Positions 6,285-11,112 of a DNA stretch of 11,112 nt are shown here, piece by piece. Made by a program: the position numbers and the translations under genes. Source of the DNA: an uncultured Lachnospiraceae bacterium. GTDB taxonomy: Bacteria > Bacillota > Clostridia > Lachnospirales > Lachnospiraceae. Position 1 is the first letter of the stretch. Each line of letters starts with the position of its first letter. The notes beneath the pieces were generated by a model that was not told where the DNA came from, did not search any database, and worked only from the letters and a program-made list of their open reading frames with translations. Location of the stretch: positions 1 to 11,112 of the forward strand of contig CAMNQN010000106.1 of assembly GCA_946549155.1 (NCBI GenBank), written 5' to 3'.

Positions 6285-8660
6285 ATGAACGAAAAAGCAC
6301 TTCGGGTACTGGAGTATCCGAAAATCATAGATAAACTGACCCAGTTTGCCGGCTCCGCCCCGGGCAAGCAGCTCTGCCGGAATCTGGAGCCCTCCTGCGA
6401 TCTGAATGAAATCCGCCGGATGCAGCAGGAGACCAGCGATGCCCTGCACCGGATCTATCAGAAGGGGAGCGTCTCCTTCTCCGGCGTATCGGATCTGCGT
6501 CCCTCCCTGAAACGTCTGGAAATCGGCAGCACCATGAACATTACGGAGCTTCTGAGCGTATGTAAGCTGCTGGAGGCCTGCAGCCGGGTGAAATCCTACT
6601 CCCGCCGGGAGTCTGACGAAGTGCCCGACGACTCCCTGGATGAGATGTTCCGGGAGCTGCAGCCCTTGACTCCGTTGTGCTCGGAAATTCGCCGCTGTAT
6701 TCTCTCCGAAGATGAAATCGCGGACGATGCCAGCTCCACTCTGCGCCAGATCCGCCGTTCCATGGTACAGACCAACGACAGGATCCGCTCCCAGCTGATT
6801 TCCATGGTAAACGGCAGCGCCCGCACTTATCTGCAGGACGCAGTGATCACCCAGAGAAACGGCCGCTATTGCATTCCGGTGAAGGCGGAGCACAAAAACC
6901 AGGTGCCCGGCATGATTCACGATCAGTCCTCCTCCGGTTCCACCCTGTTTGTGGAGCCCATGGCGGTGGTAAAGCTGAACAATGAGTTAAGAGAGCTGGA
7001 GCTGCGGGAGGAAAAGGAGATCGAGGTGATTCTGGCAGGCTTAAGCAGCTCAGTGGCTATCGAGAGCGAGATGCTGATAAACAATATTGAACTGATGACC
7101 GAACTGGATTTCATTTTTGCCAGGGCACAGTTATCGAAAAGCTACAACGGCTCTGAGCCGGACTTTAACCGCAAAGGCCGCATCAATATCAAAAAGGGCC
7201 GTCACCCGCTGCTGGACCCGAAAAAAGTAGTGCCGGTGGACATTCATCTTGGCAAAGACTTCGACCTGCTGGTGATCTCCGGCCCAAATACCGGAGGCAA
7301 AACCGTCTCTCTTAAGACCGTGGGGCTTTTCACCCTGATGGGACAGGCCGGGCTGCATATTCCCGCCTTTGACCATTCAGAGCTGGCCTTATTTACAGAG
7401 GTATTTGCGGATATCGGAGACGAACAGAGTATTGAGCAAAGCCTCAGTACCTTCTCCTCTCACATGACCAACATTGTGTCCTTCTGGAATCAGGCAGATG
7501 AACATTCCCTGGTACTGTTTGATGAGCTGGGAGCCGGCACGGACCCGACGGAGGGCGCCGCGTTAGCCATCGCCATTCTCTCCAGCCTACACCGCAGGGG
7601 CATCCGTACCGTGGCTACCACCCATTACAGCGAGCTGAAGATTTTCGCTCTGTCCACCCCCGGCGTGGAAAACGCCTGCTGCGAGTTCAGCGTGGAGACA
7701 CTGCGGCCCACCTACCGGCTGCTGATCGGCGTGCCCGGAAAAAGCAACGCCTTCGCCATCTCCTCCAAGCTGGGATTACCGGATGAGATTATTGAGGAGG
7801 CCAAAAGCCACATCAGCCAGGAGGCGGAGAGCTTCGAGGATGTCATCGCCGACCTGGAAAACAGCCGGGTAATCATCGAACAGGAACGGGAGGAGGCCTC
7901 CCGCTATAAGAAGGAAATTGCCCGTCTGAAGGAAAGCCTTGAGCGCAAGGAAGACCGCCTGGATACCAGCCGGGAGAAGATTCTGGCCCAGGCCCGGGAG
8001 GAGGCCCACGCCATCCTGCGGGAGGCCAAGGCATATGCGGACGAGAGCATACGAAAATACAATAAACTGGGCTCCAGCCAGGATGCCTCCCGGGAAATGG
8101 AGCAGGAACGGACAAAGCTCCGGGACAAAATGTCCGGGCTGGAAAAGGACATGGCTCTGAAGGCAAAGCAGAAGCCCAAAAAAGAGGTGAAGGCTAAGGA
8201 GCTGAAAATCGGGGACAGTGTTCGCGTGCTGAGTCTGAATCTGAAGGGCACTGTCAGCACGCTGCCGGATTCCAAAGGAAATCTGTACGTTCAGATGGGA
8301 ATCCTGCGCTCCCAGGTAAAGCTTTCCGATCTGGAACGGCTGGAGGAGGAGCCCGCCTCCCTGTCCGGCGCGAAAAAAGGCGGATCCGGCAGGATCAAAC
8401 TATCCAAGTCCGCCTCCGTCAGCACGGAAATCAACCTGCTGGGCAAAACTGTAGACGAGGCTTTGGCAGAGCTGGATAAATATCTGGACGACGCCTATAT
8501 CGCCCATCTTCCCAGCGTCCGGGTAGTCCATGGAAAAGGCACAGGAGCGCTGCGCAAGGCGGTGCATAATTATCTCCGCCGCCAGAAGCATGTGGACAGC
8601 TACCGTCTGGGGGAATTTGGCGAGGGGGATGCGGGCGTCACCATCGTGACCTTCCGCTAA
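6285..8660 (+). CDS. mutS2: MutS2 ATPase with C-terminal Smr domain
   Basis: MutS2 is a dimeric ABC-type ATPase of the MutS family that lacks the mismatch-recognition domains. In Firmicutes it has been linked to recombination control and, in B. subtilis, to splitting collided ribosomes. The 791 residues match the family (about 785). The core and lever region (1-320) is followed by the ATPase domain with Walker A SGPNTGGKT (332-340) and Walker B LVLFDELGAGTDPTEG (Asp413-Glu414). A long charged coiled coil spans about 510-640, then a KOW-like KELKIGDSVRVLSLNLKGTV segment, and an Smr domain (715-791) with HGKGTG at 749-754. The ATG at 6285 is chosen because it gives the canonical MNEKALRVLEY start; an in-frame ATG at 6180 lies in the terminator stem. 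The ribosome site is weak (GAACAGG). In the Smr domain the usual LDLR/LDLH is INLL (716-719), so the Asp tied to nuclease activity is absent. Confidence 0.95.
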   Translation: MNEKALRVLEYPKIIDKLTQFAGSAPGKQLCRNLEPSCDLNEIRRMQQETSDALHRIYQKGSVSFSGVSDLRPSLKRLEIGSTMNITELLSVCKLLEACSRVKSYSRRESDEVPDDSLDEMFRELQPLTPLCSEIRRCILSEDEIADDASSTLRQIRRSMVQTNDRIRSQLISMVNGSARTYLQDAVITQRNGRYCIPVKAEHKNQVPGMIHDQSSSGSTLFVEPMAVVKLNNELRELELREEKEIEVILAGLSSSVAIESEMLINNIELMTELDFIFARAQLSKSYNGSEPDFNRKGRINIKKGRHPLLDPKKVVPVDIHLGKDFDLLVISGPNTGGKTVSLKTVGLFTLMGQAGLHIPAFDHSELALFTEVFADIGDEQSIEQSLSTFSSHMTNIVSFWNQADEHSLVLFDELGAGTDPTEGAALAIAILSSLHRRGIRTVATTHYSELKIFALSTPGVENACCEFSVETLRPTYRLLIGVPGKSNAFAISSKLGLPDEIIEEAKSHISQEAESFEDVIADLENSRVIIEQEREEASRYKKEIARLKESLERKEDRLDTSREKILAQAREEAHAILREAKAYADESIRKYNKLGSSQDASREMEQERTKLRDKMSGLEKDMALKAKQKPKKEVKAKELKIGDSVRVLSLNLKGTVSTLPDSKGNLYVQMGILRSQVKLSDLERLEEEPASLSGAKKGGSGRIKLSKSASVSTEINLLGKTVDEALAELDKYLDDAYIAHLPSVRVVHGKGTGALRKAVHNYLRRQKHVDSYRLGEFGEGDAGVTIVTFR

Positions 8661-8704
8661 GCAAATCCCCGCAGGAATGCTTCATTCAAAAACAATTCAT
8701 ACAG

Positions 8705-8741
8705 CGGCGGCGTTCCGCCGATAACGTAACACTTCCGTTAC
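8705..8741. repeat. GC-rich hairpin and GTAAC/GTTAC inverted repeat before the response regulator
   Basis: CGGCGG and CCGCCG (8705-8720) form a perfect 6-bp stem with a 4-base loop. Directly after it, GTAAC and GTTAC (8726-8741) are an inverted repeat with a 6-base gap, ending just before the ribosome binding site. There is no T run, so it is not a clear terminator. The second repeat is a possible protein-binding site, for example for autoregulation; this is a guess from position only. I find no convincing promoter in the 96-bp gap. Confidence 0.35.
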
Positions 8742-8756
8742 AGAGGGGAGAAAAAT

Positions 8757-9464
8757 ATGGGAAACCGACAGAAAATAATGATTGTGGATGATGACGAAAA
8801 TATCGCAGAGCTCGTCTCTCTGTATCTGACAAAGGAATTTTTTGATACAAAAATCGTAGTATCCGGCCGGGAAGCGCTGCGGGAATTTGATACCTGGCAG
8901 CCGAATCTGCTTCTGTTGGATCTGATGCTGCCGGAGCTGGACGGCTATCAGGTATGCCGGGAGATTCGCCAGAAATCCAAGATTCCCATCATTATGCTGT
9001 CCGCCAAGGCAGAGATCTTTGACAAGGTACTGGGGCTGGAGCTGGGGGCGGACGATTACATTGTGAAGCCCTTTGACGCGAAAGAGCTGGTAGCCCGGGT
9101 TAAGGCGGTGCTGCGCCGGTATCAGCCTATTATCCCGGAAGAAAAAAAGGACTCCCGGAAATGTATTGAGTACCCGGATCTCACTGTCAATCTCAGTAAT
9201 TACTCCGTTACCTACCGCGGAAACGTGGTGGATATGCCCCCAAAGGAACTGGAGCTGCTCTATTTTCTGGCGGCCTCACCCAATCAGGTATTCACCAGAG
9301 AACAGCTTCTGGATCACATCTGGGGTTATGAATATGTGGGCGACACCCGCACGGTGGACGTACATATCAAACGGCTCCGGGAAAAAATCCGGGACAATGA
9401 ATACTGGTCCATCGCCACGGTGTGGGGAATCGGCTACAAATTTGAAACCAGGAAACGAGCCTGA
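8757..9464 (+). CDS. OmpR/PhoB-family response regulator
   Basis: This is a cytoplasmic two-component response regulator of 235 residues, a normal length. The receiver domain (about 5-122) has the acidic pocket Asp11-Asp12, the phosphoacceptor Asp55 in LLLLDLMLPELDG, Ser82 as the switch Thr/Ser, and Lys104 in the YIVKPF motif. A winged-helix DNA-binding domain (about 135-232) follows, with PPKELELLYFLAASPNQVFTREQLL and the recognition region TVDVHIKRLREKI, ending at GIGYKFE. A good AGAGGGGAG lies 6 bp before the ATG. It follows mutS2 by 96 bp and precedes the sensor kinase by 14 bp, so the two signalling genes form an operon. The target genes and the specific orthologue cannot be told from sequence. 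Confidence 0.95.
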   Translation: MGNRQKIMIVDDDENIAELVSLYLTKEFFDTKIVVSGREALREFDTWQPNLLLLDLMLPELDGYQVCREIRQKSKIPIIMLSAKAEIFDKVLGLELGADDYIVKPFDAKELVARVKAVLRRYQPIIPEEKKDSRKCIEYPDLTVNLSNYSVTYRGNVVDMPPKELELLYFLAASPNQVFTREQLLDHIWGYEYVGDTRTVDVHIKRLREKIRDNEYWSIATVWGIGYKFETRKRA

Positions 9465-9478
9465 ACCGAGGTATCCCT

Positions 9479-10897
9479 ATGACAAAACGAAACACAGCCA
9501 GAAAACTGAGCAGCTTTTATTTTCTTTTTCTGATTATCTGCGTTATATTGTTTTTTATCATCCTTCCGCCCGCACTTTACAGCTGGCTGCTTGAGCGGAC
9601 CGGGGCTCAGCTGCAGCAGACGGCAGCCGCGCTGGTTTCCCACCCGGATATTTATTCCTGCAGCTTTCGGGAATGCGCCGCCACTGAACGGACCAGAGAT
9701 CTTCTGGAAACCCTGGATGAACAAAATGGCAGTGAAATCTGGCTGGTCAACGAAAACGGGCGCGTGATGATGAACAGCCGGCGGGACTCTCTTGTGGCCC
9801 AGACCGCCCAGATTCCCAACTTTCATTCCTTTGTCAGGGATCGCTGCTACTGGATCACAGGGAATTTTTACGGTATGTTTTCCGAAAAGATGTTAAGTGT
9901 CATCGCGCCGGTCACCGTCACACCCCATACCACGGATCTGGTGATTCTGCATTTTCCATTGTCCGGTCTCTTTCAGTTCCGGGAGGATCTGACGGAGATC
10001 TGCCTGCTGACGCTGGTGATTTTCTTTCTTGCCTCCCTGCTCTTACCGCTGGCCTTCTATTTTCTGTGCTACCGTCCCCTGAAAGAGACGCTTCAAATTG
10101 CAAACGACTGCGCCACCGGAAACTGGCAGGAGCTTTCCAGGGCTCCCGCAGACAATGAATTCGGCACCCTGCAGTCCAACCTGGCTTATCTGGCCAGGCA
10201 GCTGCAGCAGTCCGGGGAAAACCAGCGGAAATTTATCGCCAACATCTCTCATGACTTCCGATCCCCCCTGACCTCCATCAAGGGATACGCCGAAGCCATG
10301 CTGGACGGAACGGTGCCCCCCGCCTCCCGGGATCGGTATCTGGAAATCATCCGTATCGAAGCGGAGCGTTTATCCAGCCTGACCCAGAATATTCTGCTGG
10401 CCAACAGCTTCCAGGAGGAGGGCGGCATGCTGGAAAAATCTGTCTTTGACATCAATGAAATTCTTCAGCTCTGTGCGGCCTCCCTGGAAATCCAGTGCCG
10501 GAAAAAAGACCTGCATATCTTTACAGACCTTTCCTTTTATCCTCAGAAGGTCCGCGCCGACAAAGAAAGAATCCAACAAGTTGTTTATAACCTGCTGGAC
10601 AATGCCATAAAGTTCAGTTATCCCCACTCCTCCATCCATATCTCCACTGCGCAGAAAAACAAGTATGTATTCATTTCTGTAAAGGACCACGGGGAGGGAA
10701 TCCCTCCGGAGGAAATTCCAAAAATCTGGAACCGCTTTTACAAAACGGACACCTCCCGGAACCGGGACAAAACCGGAACCGGGCTGGGACTCTCCATCGT
10801 CCGGGAAATCCTCCGGGCTCACGGGCAGAACATTAATGTGATCAGCACCCAGGGGGTGGGGTCGGAGTTCATCTTCACGCTGGATAAGGCAGATTAG
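9479..10897 (+). CDS. Membrane sensor histidine kinase, partner of the upstream regulator
   Basis: The 472-residue protein is a classical membrane kinase. A first transmembrane segment lies at about 12-36 (FYFLFLIICVILFFIILPP), a ~135-residue extracytoplasmic sensor region at about 37-170 with three cysteines (61, 66, 123), and a second transmembrane segment at about 173-198. HAMP-like linker sequence follows to about 240, then the HisKA phosphoacceptor His258 in FIANISHDFRSPLTSIKGYAEAML. The ATP-binding domain shows the N box with Asn375 (NLLDNAIKFS), DHGEGIP (403-409), WNRFYKTD, and GTGLGLSIV (433-441). All catalytic motifs are intact, so it should autophosphorylate and pass phosphate to Asp55 of the regulator encoded just before it. 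The ligand is unknown. A CGAGG sits 7 bp before the ATG. HDFRSP in place of the common HELRTP is a known variant. Confidence 0.95.
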   Translation: MTKRNTARKLSSFYFLFLIICVILFFIILPPALYSWLLERTGAQLQQTAAALVSHPDIYSCSFRECAATERTRDLLETLDEQNGSEIWLVNENGRVMMNSRRDSLVAQTAQIPNFHSFVRDRCYWITGNFYGMFSEKMLSVIAPVTVTPHTTDLVILHFPLSGLFQFREDLTEICLLTLVIFFLASLLLPLAFYFLCYRPLKETLQIANDCATGNWQELSRAPADNEFGTLQSNLAYLARQLQQSGENQRKFIANISHDFRSPLTSIKGYAEAMLDGTVPPASRDRYLEIIRIEAERLSSLTQNILLANSFQEEGGMLEKSVFDINEILQLCAASLEIQCRKKDLHIFTDLSFYPQKVRADKERIQQVVYNLLDNAIKFSYPHSSIHISTAQKNKYVFISVKDHGEGIPPEEIPKIWNRFYKTDTSRNRDKTGTGLGLSIVREILRAHGQNINVISTQGVGSEFIFTLDKAD

Positions 10898-10907
10898 GGA
10901 GCGAACA

Positions 10908-11112
10908 ATGAATAAGCGGACGAAGGAGCAGGCGGCAGAAGAGAGAAGCGGGGGGTCCGGTATCCGGTGTTCACCTTGTCCTTCCGACACCTGTCCGCAG
11001 TGCACGGATTTCATCCGCGCTCTTCGGACACGCGTCTCGGGCATGTGTACACCTGGATATCCGGAACCCCCGCTTCTCTCTTCTGCCGCCTGCTCCTTCT
11101 GGTTTTCTATAA
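10908..11112 (+). CDS. Possible Cys-rich ORF, 3' partial, unrecognised
   Basis: An ATG 10 bp after the kinase stop, with GGGAG 5 bp upstream, opens a frame that stays open to the window end (68 residues). It begins MNKRTKEQAAEERSGGSGIR and then has CSPCPSDTCPQC, a CxxC-x4-CxxC arrangement (Cys21, 24, 29, 32), with further cysteines at about 50 and 63. I do not recognise the protein. Almost all of it lies on the arms and loop of the large inverted repeat described separately, so the open frame may be a by-product of GC-rich structured DNA. The position directly behind the kinase with a plausible ribosome site is the only positive sign of a gene. Confidence 0.25.
   Translation, partial: MNKRTKEQAAEERSGGSGIRCSPCPSDTCPQCTDFIRALRTRVSGMCTPGYPEPPLLSSAACSFWFSI
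10922..11099. repeat. Long inverted repeat with 33-bp perfect arms and structured loop
   Basis: Bases 10922-10954 are the exact inverse complement of 11067-11099. Past one mismatch the pairing continues (TCCGG, TATCC and GGTGT blocks against the other arm, with two single-base bulges), giving about 48 paired bases in all. The enclosed ~80 bases can fold further: TGTCCG pairs with CGGACA, and inside it CGGAT pairs with ATCCG around a TTC loop. After the right arm the plus strand reads TGGTTTTCT, a weak T tract. It could act as a terminator for the two-component operon, although it is far longer than usual terminators; a structured RNA, a recombination substrate or a small mobile element are alternatives. 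Confidence 0.8.

Noticed and set aside
6210..6920. Minus-strand open frame of 236 codons
   Set aside because: Antisense to the mutS2 start; no ribosome site or domain that I recognise.
8661..8756. Promoter or terminator between mutS2 and the response regulator
   Set aside because: No -35/-10 pair with acceptable spacing and no T run after the GC-rich hairpin; only the repeats themselves can be reported.
10370..11044. Minus-strand open frame of 224 codons opposite the kinase 3' end
   Set aside because: It is antisense to the well-supported HisKA/ATPase region of the kinase, has no recognisable domain, and its 5' end is in the large hairpin; long antisense frames are common in GC-rich genes.
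1..11112. CRISPR array, tRNA, rRNA or known riboswitch
   Set aside because: No regularly spaced repeats, no cloverleaf and no recognisable riboswitch or rRNA segments were seen in either strand by eye.

Overview
The window looks like chromosomal DNA from a Gram-positive anaerobe of the Clostridia, most likely a Lachnospiraceae-type genome. This rests on the MutS2 (with C-terminal Smr), YhaM and RlmD/RlmCD protein types, the AGGAGG-like ribosome binding sites, and the style of the OmpR-type two-component pair. The taxonomic call is inference from protein flavour; there is no rRNA or other marker.

Positions 1 to about 3590 form an AT-richer accessory island. It carries part of a type I restriction-modification locus on the minus strand: an intact hsdM (500 aa) overlapped by a truncated hsdS that holds only the first target recognition domain. 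The second half of an HsdS protein lies in the opposite orientation (1-623, plus strand) and meets the first half tail to tail with a 4-base overlap. This is the layout expected of an hsdS gene switched by DNA inversion, caught in a disjoined state. Upstream of hsdM are decayed genes: a small Xre-type regulator broken by a ~120-bp MITE-like element and by an internal deletion, and a DUF1016/YhcG-type nuclease pseudogene with two in-frame stop codons and no C-terminus.

Positions 3594 to 6046 hold a housekeeping pair on the minus strand, yhaM (3'-5' exoribonuclease) followed by rlmD (23S rRNA m5U methyltransferase), with a recognisable sigma-A-type promoter at 6103-6131. The island abuts the 3' end of rlmD, and base composition already changes inside the last ~25-30 codons of that gene, so the rlmD end may be an old integration site.

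Positions 6047 to 11112 read on the plus strand. mutS2 (791 aa) has a terminator-like hairpin in its leader. It is followed by an OmpR/PhoB-type response regulator and its sensor histidine kinase, 14 bp apart and surely one operon. Just after the kinase is a very long inverted repeat (33-bp perfect arms, about 48 bp with small interruptions) enclosing a structured ~80-base loop. A Cys-rich open frame with a plausible ribosome binding site runs across it to the window end.

Functionally the window joins three unrelated parts: a degenerate but possibly phase-variable restriction locus, an RNA-processing and rRNA-modification pair, and a MutS2 plus membrane-signalling block. No wholly new multi-gene system is visible. 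The most interesting items are the split inverted hsdS, the broken regulator and MITE, and the large terminal hairpin.
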